64,000 nucleotides of DNA from Nymphaea colorata. Lineage: Eukaryota > Streptophyta > Magnoliopsida > Nymphaeales > Nymphaeaceae. The stretch spans positions 18,615,035 through 18,679,034 of the forward strand of contig NC_045149.1 in assembly GCF_008831285.2 (NCBI RefSeq). The letters run 5' to 3'. The position numbers and the translations under genes are program-made. Position 1 is the stretch's first letter, and each line of letters opens with the position of its first letter. Of the stretch, positions 1-12,475 are shown piece after piece. The notes beneath the pieces are model-generated. The model was not told the origin of the DNA and did no database searches. It saw nothing but the letters and a program-made list of their open reading frames with translations.

Positions 1-2468
1 TTCCTTCCTCGTGGAAGAGACGCCCGCACAGAGGGAACGTGGGTGACGGGGGGCAGAGACTCCTGAGAAGGGCAAGGGTACAATGGGAGAAGGCAGCAGG
101 GCAGGGCAGAGAAGCCAAAAAGATCTCTCTCCCCCCCACTCTCTCCCTTGTGGGTTGGAATGGAATTAGGGCCATTGTTGGGTGACATAGTCGTCTCGGG
201 CTCCTGCTTTTGCTCACCCAATCCCTTTCTTTCCATTTCCTTTCGTTAGGGACTTAGGCAACTGTTGCAATAAATTTACCCCCACGCCCTCCTTTTGCCT
301 TTTTATTTTACTTGCTTTCATGAGTTACCTCCTGTGGTTTTGATTCTCTCACTCACACTTGAATGTTTGATCTTTCCCAACTTCAAGCTGGGAATCCAGA
401 TTCCGAGTACTAGAGATTCAATAATTTATTTAATCAAACTCTAATCTTCAACTGAACCAGGCGGACTTTAAATCTATTGGAATTTATGTGATCTGTTGGG
501 ACCATGGTCTGTTCAAGCATTGGTAATCTTGATAGAAAGTTTGAGCTCTTGTATGCTTCATCTTGGGTTTATAACTTAGCCCTGAATTAGTCTCAGAATC
601 TTAAGATTTTCAAGTCGAAGAAAGGTTTATAGTACAGCATGAAGCCATGGTAAGTGTCTATATAATCCTGATTTCGTCACAAAATGAGAATGACATATTG
701 ATTCTGCCAAAAGATTCAAACTCAGATCTGCTAGGCTACCACTGCTGGTGCCGCTGCCGCCATCGTCACCGCCGCCATTGCCGCCGCCAATGTGACTCTT
801 GTGCAAACTCTCTGCTGCTCGGTAAGAAAAGTTTTCTATCGGCTAATCTACCCAGCCAGTCCATACATCAATCTTTCCTATGGAAGGCACTTATATTATA
901 GCCCAAGTGCTAATGATTTTCAAATTTTGACCGTTAAGAGTGCTATTTCTTTATGTATTTCTCTTCTGGCCTCCTAATATTCAATCTATATTCTGACTCA
1001 CATCTATTAATTGGCCCCATCTCCATTATGTCCCTCACAAACTAGATTTGGATCCAAAACACCTGCTCCTACCAGATCCAAATCTGCCAAATTGGGTCAA
1101 ACGAGAAAAGCTGGTCTAAGGTCCAATCAAATAAACCCGGGTTCGAAAACGCAGCACGCACTGCCGAGTCTCTCAAAGCAAAGAGGGTTAGAAAGAAAGC
1201 TGGCTTGAACGAGATCTTGTTCTGGATCTACCATAACCCGAGTCTAGAGTTATTTGCATCAACTAAACTGAATTAGAGATACCAAGTTCGTGATTTGGGA
1301 GGTCACCTAACTACATGAGCACAATAAGATCGAGATCTTGGGAAATTTGAAAGCTCTGTGCCTCCTTTCCAGATCCATCCTATCCCTTGAGGTTCCATAG
1401 ATTGAATCACCTACTTGCACGAGAAAGGTGATATTATTACCGTTTGAAACCATGGTGAAAACCTTCTTCATTATATAATTGAGCTACACCTCTTTTATTT
1501 GTGGAGAGATTACAATATTTCCATGATGGTCATCAACAAATCTACTGACATGAATCCTACAGATGTTTTCACCATATTTATCAATGTCAACCTTATCTGT
1601 ATTTAAGAAGTTGATTTGTAAATATGAATCAAAGGCAAAGAAGGAGGACAACGATACAGGTCCAGTTTCTCTTTGCCTGCAATTTCAATTCCTTTTTTTT
1701 TTTCCTTGTCAAATCTTGCCTTGTAATCTGTTCTTGCCTTCTTAAATCCTACTTATGGTGTGCATACCATAATTCTCTCTGCATACTATATTTTCCTGTG
1801 GCTCTTGGTAAACGAAAGAGAGCCTCATTCTTGAATTGTGATTCTACCATGAGCGGTGGAATTATGATTGTAGAAGTTTAGATTTTTTTTTTCATCTCTT
1901 TTTAGAGCACACGTTATGAATTTTTAATTCATCAATAGAATATTGTGGAATCACATTGAAGGCTATCAAACATAAATGAAAACTATAACTAAAATTTTCT
2001 TTTTCAATTTGTGGTAGAATTTTGTTTCTAGAATTTTAATTCTAGAATCAAAATTCAGGGCCGTCAAACATAAGATTATCAAGTGGAGAGGACGTTACAA
2101 ATTTAAGAGTCGTAACATAAGATCTTCGTTGCATTGATTTAGAAGGGAATGTAAATTACAAATTCAAAATCACCGATAGAATGGAAACAAGATTGCAACT
2201 AAATTGGATTTGCCGCAAATAAAATACATGCGAGGTCGCTTCAAAATTGGATTTAGTAGATTGAAATTTGACTGAATCGTCAAATTAAATAAGAAGAAAT
2301 TGCAACCTTAAGTAGAAGCAATATTATTTTTCAATTTAAAGTCCGGCTATGGAAGTGAGGACAATGGACATGCGCTCTCTCTTTCCTCCAAAAGTTTGCC
2401 CCCTTTAAAAAGTGGTCCTACTTAGGTGGACCACGACCCGAGCGGCCGCCCGGTGGCTCGTGCCAGTC
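1..2468. other. intergenic region upstream of the PPR gene
   Basis: No gene is recognised. Positions 739-790 are rich in GCC/CCG triplets and could encode an Ala-rich stretch, with an acceptor-like site near 731 and donor-like sites near 651 and 821. No family is recognisable and no longer reading frame supports an exon. From about 1860 to 2340 the sequence is AT-rich. A TTTAAAA motif at 2404-2410 is the only TATA-like element close to the PPR start. Confidence 0.5.
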
Positions 2469-4547
2469 ATGTGGACGGGCTCGTCCCGGCTGAGCCCACC
2501 GCTCCGTTCTTCCTTCCAGCGGCAGCCCGTGCTTCTCCCCATCTCCCTCATGTTCCCGCGTCCGCGGAAGCTAACCATTCGAATTCTCAGTAGGAAGGCA
2601 TCGATCCCATGCACGAATTTCTCTACGAACCATCGAACTTTCATCAGCAATTCATGCGAAACCCATCATCACAACCTTGAAATCGTAGTCAAATCAGGCG
2701 ATGCTTGGAGTTTGTGGGATACCATCGATCCCTTAATCGCTAGGAGCACCAGAGAGATCGATGATAATCCTCAGATTATTATCCCATTGGCAAGAAGACT
2801 TGTCGATTTGGGATCCGTGGGAACCGTTAAGTGCATTCATGCCCACTTGGTGGTGTCTGGAATGGGCGCTTCCATCGCCTTGCACAACCACCTTATTGTT
2901 GTGTATTCAAAACTCGGGAGATTTGATGATGGTTGTAACGTGTTTGAGAAAATGCCTAAGCGGAACGTTGTTTCTTGGACTGTCATGGTTTCCGCATGCG
3001 TGAAGAACGGTTTCCATCGTGATGCTTTGCGTGTTTACTCTAGTATGAGGCGGCATGGCATGGGTTTGGACAGTTTCGCACTGTCGTCTGTGTTGCGGGC
3101 ATGTGTAGCAATTGGATCAATAAGCTTATGCCACCAGATTCATGGGGAATTGGTGAAAACTGGAAACGAGTCTTGTGCTTTTGTGGGGAATGTGGTGGTT
3201 GATATGTATGTCAAGTGTGGAAGTCTAGACGATGCTGAGAAGTTCTTTCATGAAATGGCTGTGAGAAACGTAGTCTCTTGGACTGCCATTATAGGCGGCT
3301 ACGCTAGGAGCAGCACGTGCATGGGGTTTAAGCTTTGTGTGGAAATGATTCGTGAAGGCACCCTTCCTGATCAGTCCGCATTTGCTAGTGTTTTGGCAAG
3401 CTTATCAATGGATAATTTCAATCAGGTTATGCAGGTGCATGCAATTGCTGTCAAATTAGGCTTCGGTTCAGATATTGTTGTTGGTTGTGCCATTCTTGAT
3501 CTGTATCTGAAGTTTTATCTTTTAAAGGATGCCTACAAGCTGTTCGAAGAGATGCCAGAAAGGAATGTTGTTTCATGGACTGCTATGATTGTTGGTAACA
3601 TACATAATGGTCATCCTGTCAGGGCTCTAGAATTGTTTGCTAGGATGCGGCTGTCTGGCATTAAAGGTGACGGATTCACTGCATCAGGCGTTCTCAGAGC
3701 TTGTGTAAACATGACCTCCCTAGAGATGGCAAAACAAGTTCATGGAGATGTACTCAAAAGGCGGCTTGAAATGGATGTTTCCGTCAATAATGCACTCATA
3801 GATGCGTATGGAAAGTGTGGTGACATTATGAATGCATATAAGTTGTTTACAGAGGTTGAGAAACCAGATTTGGCCTCATGGAATTCTATAATTTCTGCGT
3901 TTTCCATGCACGGGCATGGGAAAGAATCTGTCAGACTCTTTGGGGAAATGCAGAAACAGGGGGTAAAGCCTGATACCATCACATTTGTGGCCATCCTTTC
4001 TGGTTGTAGCCATGGGGGTCTTGTAGAGGATGCTCGGAACTGCTTTGAGATTATGACCAAAGAATATGGAATTGAACCAAGAGATGAACATTATAGTTGT
4101 ATGGTAGATCTTCTTGGAAGGGCTGGATTGCTTGACCAAGCATTAGAACTTATAGAAGACATGCCACGGAAACCAGGCGATTCAGTTTGGGGTGCTCTTC
4201 TCGGTGCTTGTAAGGAGCTTGGTAATACTAAAATTGCAGAAAGAGCCGCACTTGAGCTGACACAACTCATGCCTGAGGAGCCCTTAACTTACATAAGTCT
4301 GGCCAATACTTACGCTTCTGCTGGTAGATGGGAGAGTGCAGCCAGAGTGAGGAAGTTGATGATGGGCATGGGAATGAAAAAGGATCCTGGTTGTAGTTGG
4401 ATTGAAATGGATAGCAAGGTGCACGTATTTATAGTTGGAGAAAAATCACATCCGCACGGAGCTGAAATCAACGACCTCCTGGGAGTCATGTCCATTCATA
4501 TGAGGGGGGTAGGCGACCAGTGCACAACAGAACAGTTCGCTGGATAA
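2469..4547 (+). CDS. PLS-class pentatricopeptide repeat protein, E/E+ type, probably organellar
   Basis: Intronless frame of 692 codons. The frame is open further upstream to a GTG at 2412, but the first in-frame ATG is at 2469 and gives an N-terminus rich in Arg, Ser and Pro with few acids, typical of a mitochondrial or plastid targeting peptide. From about residue 110 to 560 it is built of PPR units of P, L and S type. The diagnostic phrase NVVSWTAMI and variants recurs, as do KCG, GKE and VKPDTITFVAILSGCSHGGL motifs. The tail has an E motif (VWGALLGACKELGN, YISLANTYASAGRW) and an E+ segment (KKDPGCSWIE through EKSHPHGAEI). It stops before any DYW deaminase domain. Proteins of this class bind organellar RNA and most act in C-to-U editing, with the deaminase supplied in trans when DYW is absent. 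That role is inferred from the family; the target is not predictable here. Single-exon structure is normal for plant PPR genes. Confidence 0.9.
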   Translation: MWTGSSRLSPPLRSSFQRQPVLLPISLMFPRPRKLTIRILSRKASIPCTNFSTNHRTFISNSCETHHHNLEIVVKSGDAWSLWDTIDPLIARSTREIDDNPQIIIPLARRLVDLGSVGTVKCIHAHLVVSGMGASIALHNHLIVVYSKLGRFDDGCNVFEKMPKRNVVSWTVMVSACVKNGFHRDALRVYSSMRRHGMGLDSFALSSVLRACVAIGSISLCHQIHGELVKTGNESCAFVGNVVVDMYVKCGSLDDAEKFFHEMAVRNVVSWTAIIGGYARSSTCMGFKLCVEMIREGTLPDQSAFASVLASLSMDNFNQVMQVHAIAVKLGFGSDIVVGCAILDLYLKFYLLKDAYKLFEEMPERNVVSWTAMIVGNIHNGHPVRALELFARMRLSGIKGDGFTASGVLRACVNMTSLEMAKQVHGDVLKRRLEMDVSVNNALIDAYGKCGDIMNAYKLFTEVEKPDLASWNSIISAFSMHGHGKESVRLFGEMQKQGVKPDTITFVAILSGCSHGGLVEDARNCFEIMTKEYGIEPRDEHYSCMVDLLGRAGLLDQALELIEDMPRKPGDSVWGALLGACKELGNTKIAERAALELTQLMPEEPLTYISLANTYASAGRWESAARVRKLMMGMGMKKDPGCSWIEMDSKVHVFIVGEKSHPHGAEINDLLGVMSIHMRGVGDQCTTEQFAG

Positions 4548-6318
4548 CACAATTGTTTGTGGAAGTTGGAGCAAATAGAATAAAGAATTCCACGGGTTTA
4601 AGAATCAGTTACAAAGTGAATTTACTTGGCAGCATGAAAATTGTTGAATGGTGAAGAACAAGAAAAACGGGAACCAAAGATGTCCCTTGTTTCTCCAGGA
4701 CTATCTAACTTGGTTGCTTGAAACATATTAGCGGAAAGCAATACAAACAATTTATGGCTGTCCTACGTCTTTGGTTCAGATATGGCAAAGCGTGGCTCCA
4801 CATTGCTGAATGTGAGCCTCAACATTCGAGGGTCAAAGAAGTTAATCACTATTTCATGCGGCAACTGAAGACAATACCTCTTCGATTGGGCTCCCTGTCT
4901 TTTGTGGAACTGAGGGTCAGTTGTCCAATGACTGAACTGCTGAAATTTTCTTTCCTATTGAAAAGACGGATGAGCTTGATGCATCTTTACTGGTGATCCA
5001 TACAAGGCCGGTGAGTCTTTCATTCAGTCAGAACTTTCAATGGCAAATGTGCATTAAGCAACAACTCTTGCAGGCCACAGAATTTTGATTTGGAGAAGAA
5101 GGCCATAGACCTTCAAACATCAAGAACCACCAACTTCCATTTTCATCATCATGAATACAACTCTCTGTGTATTATTAGAACCAATGCCACTAAAAGGTGG
5201 CAAATGTATTTCTCAATTCAAGAGAGCTAAGAGCCTAAGACAATAAAGCTTCCAAGCATATGGAAGAATACTATTAATTGAAGCACAGCCAATAAAAAGC
5301 AAGAGACTAAGGCCTTCTCCCATAGCTTCGCAAGTCGTGTATGTCATGAAATGCATACTTGTGACATTGTTAAGTTCAATTTCTAGCACTGTTAACAGCA
5401 GAATTCGCTAACGCTGGTCCTTGTAAGTCATGGTTTATCATCATATACATACTTATAACATTGTTATGTTCCATTTCTAGCACTTTTAAAAATTACAAAT
5501 AATTCACCATTGCTGGATCATGTCCTTCTGAGCATTTCGTATGCGGTTGGGCCCTTGTAACACGTATGAAGTTATTCTTCAATCCCCTCAGGCACCACAT
5601 GTGAGAAAGCCTGAGAATGCATATCTGGGACAGTGAATCACAAGATTAGAGTTCCAAGCTACTTTCTCAAGTAACTGAACATTAACTCTTTCAATCAGCA
5701 CCGTTGTTCTTAGTCTATATTTGCCCAGTACTGGTGAGCACTCTAAAAGTGATCGACTGAGATTCCTGTTCATAGCCCACCAACGCGGCAAGTCTCAGCT
5801 TATTTGTTCTGGTAAGGCGGACTTTTGTACATCATCAAGTTGGCGGCCCATCATGAATCTGAAATCCACAAGAGTCATCTCTTGACATAGTCGAAGGATG
5901 CACATTCTCCATGAGGAAATGACCCCAAGGGGCCATTTGGGAGTATGAAAAGAACAAACAGGACGAATGTATCCTCGTCTACTGCTGGACAAAACATTTC
6001 AGGAGAAAAAAGGGGCTCTCAGCTCCATCTTTTTTGCCCCCAGGGGAATTTTGCCTTTTGAAGACCTGAAAATGGTCGAGAAACGCTCAGCTATCTTTGG
6101 TTTGGGGATGTATGGGCAGGTGAAATTTCATCCACTTAACTGATACTAAGCGGGGAAAACTTCACCTTCCTGTACATCCTGAAATACAAACATGAAATTC
6201 TTCAAGAAAATTTTACCCGTGTAAAGCAAGGGCTAGTTTAATTAGAGAAAAGGAGTCGGCCTTAGTGTGATGTCAACTTGTCAAAGGTTTTTTGCAGGTT
6301 ATTGTTTAATGCGATCGC

Positions 6319-6416
6319 AAAAGAGGTAAAGCACAGCTAGGAAGTCAGACTTGAGGCCTTCAAGTTGAAAAGAGGTAAAGCACAGCTAGGAAGTCAGACT
6401 TGAGGCCTTCAAGTTG
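6319..6416. repeat. perfect 49-bp tandem duplication
   Basis: Two identical 49-bp units run 6319-6367 and 6368-6416, each beginning AAAAGAGGTAAAGCACAGC. A third copy starts at 6417 but diverges after AAAAGAGG. The lack of any mismatch suggests a recent slippage or unequal exchange event. Confidence 0.95.
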
Positions 6417-7303
6417 AAAAGAGGCGAAGAATCTCTCGGCATAAACTATTGCTGGTCTGCCCAATCTGCGCAATTAAGCATTGACATTTTGCTGGCCTCT
6501 GCTCAGCACAATGTTGAACTGCTTGTGCTGTTGGTGCAGAAATGCAGGTTTCAGTAACAAAAAGAGCATCGATTTTTGCAATTTGCAACATCGAGCCCAT
6601 TGAGGTTCCTACTTGAAAAGTTTCTAACATGGCATTTTCGCATCGACAGTAAATCAAGGCGCAATCAGCAAATCATATAATTTACCAAATCGCATTCCGA
6701 AAGAGACCTGCAATGTCTGCCTACGGTGGAGGTTAATATGAGTTTTAAAGGGGCATCTGATTCAGGGTGTAATGTAAAAAAGCAAAAACCTTTTTTTTTT
6801 TTTTGCCAAACTTTTCGAAACAAACACGAGTAAACTTTTCAAGGCGAATTCTATCCCTCCCCCAGATTCGAGGACAGAAGTTTGATAAAAATTAGTTGGT
6901 TTTTGCAGGGGTTCGGCTACCATTCGGTAAAAATTTCACCTGCCATTCAACAGCAAAAAAGTTCTCTGCAACTTTTTCACGCTATCGAATGCTTGGAAGT
7001 TGGATGAGATAACGCCAAATAATAGTGAGATGCATGAATGAATAAAATGAACTGGCAGATTGGTGCCTCTCCCGTGTGAGGTATATCAGTTATCAATATT
7101 CTGGTGACGCGTATGCTCCTATACGAGTTCTCCTTGAAATAACATAACAATAATGTCTTAGGATGTCATCTAACTCTTCTTCTCTAACAAAATGCTCTTA
7201 TCGAAAGTGACAGAAGCAAATATACAACCATCTGTCATAAATGACAGACGCATGAAACAACAATGCATGGCGGGCTGGTCAGAATTAGATCGGAGACCAG
7301 CCA

Positions 7304-7318
7304 GATATATATATATAT

Positions 7319-7352
<34 letters not shown>
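7304..7352. repeat. compound (AT)n-(GA)n microsatellite
   Basis: An (AT) run of about 16 bp passes directly into a (AG) run of about 32 bp with one AT interruption. Confidence 0.95.
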
Positions 7353-8850
7353 TACATTGGGAGAGCACTTTGCCTGGAAACGTATCCATTGAGGGCTTTC
7401 TTGATGAAAAGATACATTGGATCAAGGCCGTGCATTTAACTCGAGCCAAAGAACGAGGAAAGCCCATGGTTTGCTTTGCTAAGCTTTAAGTTCTTACATA
7501 AAATCTGATTTTACATAATTTTATTAAAACTCAAAACCCAAATTTCTGTACAACAGTAGCATTCGCACAGTCAAATTGTTTCGCGAAAATTCTTGCAAAT
7601 GAAACAAAAGTTGAAAAGCTTAGATGACTCAAAGAATCAACTAAGATGCCGTGTCCTAATTCCTAGATTACCTTGTTTAAGAATCTTCACATGTTGCGTG
7701 TTTGACAACTCAGAACTTGGTTGTGGCTCATAATTTTTCTCAAATTTAAGCAATTGACTCTCCAATCGCAATTTCAAACGAACATTTTGCAAAAAAGGGC
7801 ATCGACTTTTAGTTGAAACAGCAAAAACAAATTCTAATTCTAATGATTTTCATTCAGCCGCCTATTTTCGTGGGAGCAAGTTGTATGTTATGGGTAATCA
7901 AATCAACCTTCTATTTTCGCAGCAACGAGTTGAACACAATTTAAGTTGAACTTTTAGTGACGGCAATTAACGACATAATATTTATTCTTAAAGACGAAAG
8001 TTAGGTGTCGTTCAACTACTTTCAAGTTGCTTCAACCAAGCTCCCTTTACAATCACCGTCCATCTTGCATCTGGACGGCTCGAGTGAGGCCAAACATGAG
8101 ATGCCTTTGAATCTCCACCAAATGGATCACCTGATGTGGCGCAATCAGGTCGGGTTGTATCGAAATCCAACTTATTTTGAACCCAAAAACTTGATTATTA
8201 GAATAAAAACCTGGCCCGAACCCGGCCGAAAATGAACTCAGATCCGGGTTGATATCTAGGTCATGGCAGGTCCAAATAAGATACCAGGACTCAATCCATT
8301 TGTGCAATGCATGAAATTCAGAGTCTTCAATTTTACTTGAATCCAATGTGCTCTTCCTCGAATCATAATGGGTCTCAAAACAAATTCTGTAAATTTGGGT
8401 ACAGGAGAAATCCCTAACATTTTTTCAGGGGTGATGAAAAAAACCACTCACCCTAAAAAAAATCATTAAAAACAGTAATATGGTACCTGGATATGGATTT
8501 ATGAACCATATGAGAGCCATGTAAACAGATCCTGGACCAACCCACATTCACGTGCTTATGGAGTTGGTAAGTTGGATATGGACCCATACATGGGTCCAGA
8601 TGCCAGCTTGTATGCATTCACAAGTCATGGGATTTGTCTAGTTTCCTTCCTGTGTCCGACTTAGAAAAATCGGGTTTGATAGAAAAAACCTAGTCGGATT
8701 TGGATCCAAGGTAGGAAGCAGGAACTAGGCAGGAATTCTAGTATTGATCCTGTGGGATTTGGATCACATTGGATGAAAGTGGATCCGTTCCCGAAACGTT
8801 ACGGCAGGGGCGTCCTTGTCAGTGAGGCACAAGTTAAGAGCGTTTAATAA

Positions 8851-11800
8851 TGATTTTAAAAAAAGGAGAACGTAGAACCGGAAGAAAGGGCTCTGGAGAG
8901 AGAGAGAGAGAGACCGACCTTCTCTTCTCCAGCTTTTCTTCTATAAATTTCATGGCTGCTTTCTGATCCAAACATCGGTCTAGGTTTCTGATCTTGGCCT
9001 CCTCCGTGTTCTTTATTCCCTTCCCGATTGAAGAAAGGAATTGATTTCTGTTGGAGGGGAAGGAAGAAAAAACAAAGAAACAAGAGAAAGAAAAAAAGAG
9101 TGTCGGTTTTCGATCAAGAAACAGAAGGAAGAGATGACGATGATTCTCTCCCGTGGAACTCTCTCCGAAATCTGCCATTCAATTGATTGTAATACCCCAC
9201 TTTATTTTGTCTGTCTGATTTCTTTATGGATTCGTTTTCTGGTACACCCATTTTTTCAAACTAACTTTTTTTGGGAAAATTCCATGTGGATTATTTTGAT
9301 TTTGCGCGTTAGAGCTGGTGGGATTTGGGGATTTTGGGTTTCTTTTTTAGCGTCCTATTTGTTGGTTAAAGAATTGGGTTGGGGACTGGGATCTGCTATT
9401 GGGTGTTTTGTTGGACTTTTTTTTTTTTTTGAAAACAAATTTGGTCTCTTTCCCCTATTGGGCGTGTAAGAGTTCGATCAGTTGAGTACTTTCCTAGGTT
9501 AATTTTCCCGATCTGAAATCTTAATCTTGGATTATTTCGAGCAAAGGAAATTGTGGGGAACAGATTCTGACACGGACTAGAAGGTCTAAATTAATCCTCG
9601 TCTTGTTCCGAATCTCTGAATTGGGGAGGACCGTTGAATCTCTATTTGATTTTTTGATGGGGGTTTTGTATTTCTGAATACCCAATTTGTTGTACCGTCT
9701 GATGCGGGTGTTTCAGGATGTTTGGTATATGTGATTCTAATTGAATCTGCACCTAAATGACCTCCTTTTTAAGTCCTTGGACGGTTTCGAAATTCACGGA
9801 GTTAGATTGGTAGAATACGTTCGGGAATACAAGATTTAGTTTCTAGGCTTGTCTTAGAGAATTTGTTGAGGATATCTGTCCCAATATCATGCCAGGCGAA
9901 CATTGGATCTGACAGCATCCTGATCCTGCCTGTTCAATTTGTTTGATTTCTGCCTTTTTAGTGGTGATCCAGGGAGCAGATTAGATCAGAATTTGGTGGT
10001 TTGCTAGCAAATCCTTGGTTAATTTCATCTGCTTTTGATTTTTTTTTTCTGTAGGCTGGTTCTCTAGTCACCCGCCCTCTTCCTCGTGCAGTCTGCTGTA
10101 GGCAATATCTGCTTTTATCATTCCTTCACCCTTTTGCAACCTGCTGGTTTCATTCATGCTTTTCTTACTTCCATTTTCTGTGGGGCTTGTCACTTTTGGC
10201 GACCAGTACCTTTTACCGTTTCCTTTTTTTCTTCATTTTCAGTTTGATCTGACGAATGATGTTGGTTCTGTTGTGCTATGTTAATCTTTGGATGATTTAT
10301 CAATGACGATCACCCTTGTTCCAGTCCCACTGCAGGATTGAGGACAGTTTGCTGATTTTGCTGTGGGGCGTCACTAAGCATTAAACTTTAGTGCCAGAGT
10401 CTGCTTGCAATTCGATATCTGTAGAACACTGGAATATTAGGTTAAAGTATTGGAAGCTTTCAGCATTTGTCAGGATTTGGATAAGCTTTTGAATATCAAA
10501 ACAAATCAACATCAACTGGCTTTTTCTTACACGTAGAAGAAGTTCTGAATTGCTGTTTTACAATTTCAAGTAAAAGTAAGCAAGTAAAGTTCAAGAATCC
10601 TGTTGTGGGTGAGTATTGACGCTTTTCAGTTTTGGTGGTCTGTCAGGTTCAGTGTCTGATGCCTGTTTGCTTTGTAGTGTACATGCTTATCTAGTCTGCT
10701 TTAAGCTTATCATGCAAATTCATCTGGTTTGGGAGATGTATGTGCCTTTTATTTTGTAAATATGCATTTGTCTTGCCCCCACATATCGGACATTGAAGTT
10801 GATTACCAATCCAGGCATGGCATGTGGACTTGACTTTTAGCTCTCGATAGTCCCTAAGCTGCAGCCCCTGCAACAAGAACAAATGTAAATGCAAAAACTG
10901 AAGTTGATAAGTGAGTTTTGTAGTTGTGTGCTTCTTTTATAACATTTTGTTTCACTGATGCATGAAGGTGCCTTTAGTTTTGTCATTAGGCAGGTTTTGA
11001 GGAGGGTTAAAAAACAACAGATGAATTGCATAAAAACATTTGAAAAATGAAAAGGTTTTCACAATTAAATAGTTTGAATGTGTCCACACGCACATTTTTT
11101 GTGGTCTTGAACTTTCCAGCATGAAATTACTCATTGCTTTTTTAGATGACAAATAAGCGACTTTTATATGAAATTTAAAAATTAGTCAGCGTGTCCTATG
11201 TTGAGGCTGGAGATAGGCAAGCAGTCTTGAATATTCTTCCCTTAGTTAATTTTTATTCGCACTTCTATGGTTCATGCTGAAAATGTTGTGAAGCTTATCA
11301 GAGTGTGCCTCTGTCATTTCCACCTTTGACACAGGCAAATGGTGAAAACAATAATGGGATTAGAACAGCTCCCTTTTGATAGCTTGATCATGTTTTCACC
11401 CGCCATATGCTGATGAGTATAGGTCTTCCTTTCCACATACTATGTATAGTGAGCTTATTTTGCCCAGTCTGTGTGTGTATGTATATATGGTAGTTTCTTT
11501 TTCATCTCCACATGTGTTCATGAATGGAGTGGGTATCATCCCTGTTATTTACTATAGCGCCTATGATTTATGTGATTTCTAGATATTTGGCAGAGAGATT
11601 TTCTCGCTTCCGTTGTCTTTGCTGTTGGTTGGGATGGTATCACACATTACTGTGATTGGAATAGTCAAGTAATTTTGGGGGTCTTGGAGGTATACTTGCC
11701 GCCTTTCTATGTTTCCAAATCCATTTTCTGAGAGTTTATAGGAGATTTTAGCAATGTATCCTCTGCATGTGCCCATCCATGCGACCGTTCCTTTTTTTTT

Positions 11801-12475
11801 TTTTTTCTTCCCCAGTTCTAAACTATTTGTTGAAACTTATGCTGCTGATTTCTGCGACCACAAACACACAGCTGGGAAAAGGAGTGAGGGAAAAGATTAT
11901 CTTTTCCTTTTTTTTTTTTTGGGGGGGGGGGGGGGGCGGGGTGGGGGGGTGGCGGGGGGGGGGGGGGGGGGGGTTGGGTAGGGTGGAATGGGATGGATGC
12001 TTTTGCATTTTCCAAAAGCAAACCATGAATCTCTTGTTTGATTGCAGCATGACTGCCATTTTTGGGGTATTTGCCATGAATAGCTTTTTTGGGGTATGAG
12101 TTGGTTTTGGAGGATTCCTAATGCGATACAGTTGTAAAAAAATACATTGCACTTGAGAGTGGAGATGATGCTGAATAATCTTGTCCGAGTTGAATAGCAT
12201 TTTTGGGGTATATGAGTTGTTTTCCTTAATCTATTCACCGGTAATGCAATTCTATCCTTCAGTGTCTGCCATCTAGTACTGTTTGCTTTCCAAGAAACTT
12301 TGCAGCCATTCTCCACCTAACGCCAAGTAGGTGGTGAATGTGCTTCATGTTGAACTATCAGTCTCTGACCCTTCCAAGTCAATCACTTTTGAGATCGGCT
12401 TCTTTCATTTCCTTTGAAACCGTTTGTTTTTTTGTAAATCTGATGGTGTTACTGGCTTAGTACAGCAGAGGTGGG
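8851..12475 (+). other. 5' leader and long leader intron of the DUF1644 gene
   Basis: A purine-rich stretch at about 8865-9135, with (GA)n at 8898-8912, looks like a promoter or 5' leader. A candidate upstream ATG lies at 9134. Between there and the coding exon the sequence is T-rich with no recognisable exon, as expected of a plant leader intron. The likely acceptor is within TTAGTACAGCAGAG at 12457-12470, only a few bases before the DUF1644 ATG. The exact first exon and donor cannot be fixed by eye. A very long G-run lies inside this intron at 11921-11973. Confidence 0.5.
11921..11973 (+). repeat. 53-bp G-run (G-quadruplex-prone)
   Basis: After a T-run, almost every base from 11921 to 11973 is G, broken only by single C or T bases. 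It is on the sense strand of the inferred DUF1644 leader intron. Such a tract can fold as a G-quadruplex and is also error-prone in sequencing, so its exact length is uncertain. Confidence 0.9.

Larger units (their letters stand above)
4548..8850. other. PPR 3' region and intergenic sequence
   Basis: Only short frames without recognisable products occur here. The first few hundred bases are probably PPR 3' UTR. The stretch contains a perfect 49-bp tandem duplication (6319-6416), an AT/GA microsatellite (7304-7352), and at about 8080-8300 a Gly/Pro-codon-like, GACCCGA-rich fragment typical of degenerate plant repeats. Nothing else is supported. Confidence 0.5.

Noticed and set aside
647-901. 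Possible Ala-rich exon with donor-like sites near the left edge
   Set aside because: No frame gives a recognisable protein and no start, stop and splice set is consistent; kept only as a remark.
11818-12316. Proline-rich frames on the minus strand opposite the G-run
   Set aside because: They are translations of a C-run; low complexity, no family signal, and located in an intron of the opposite-strand gene.
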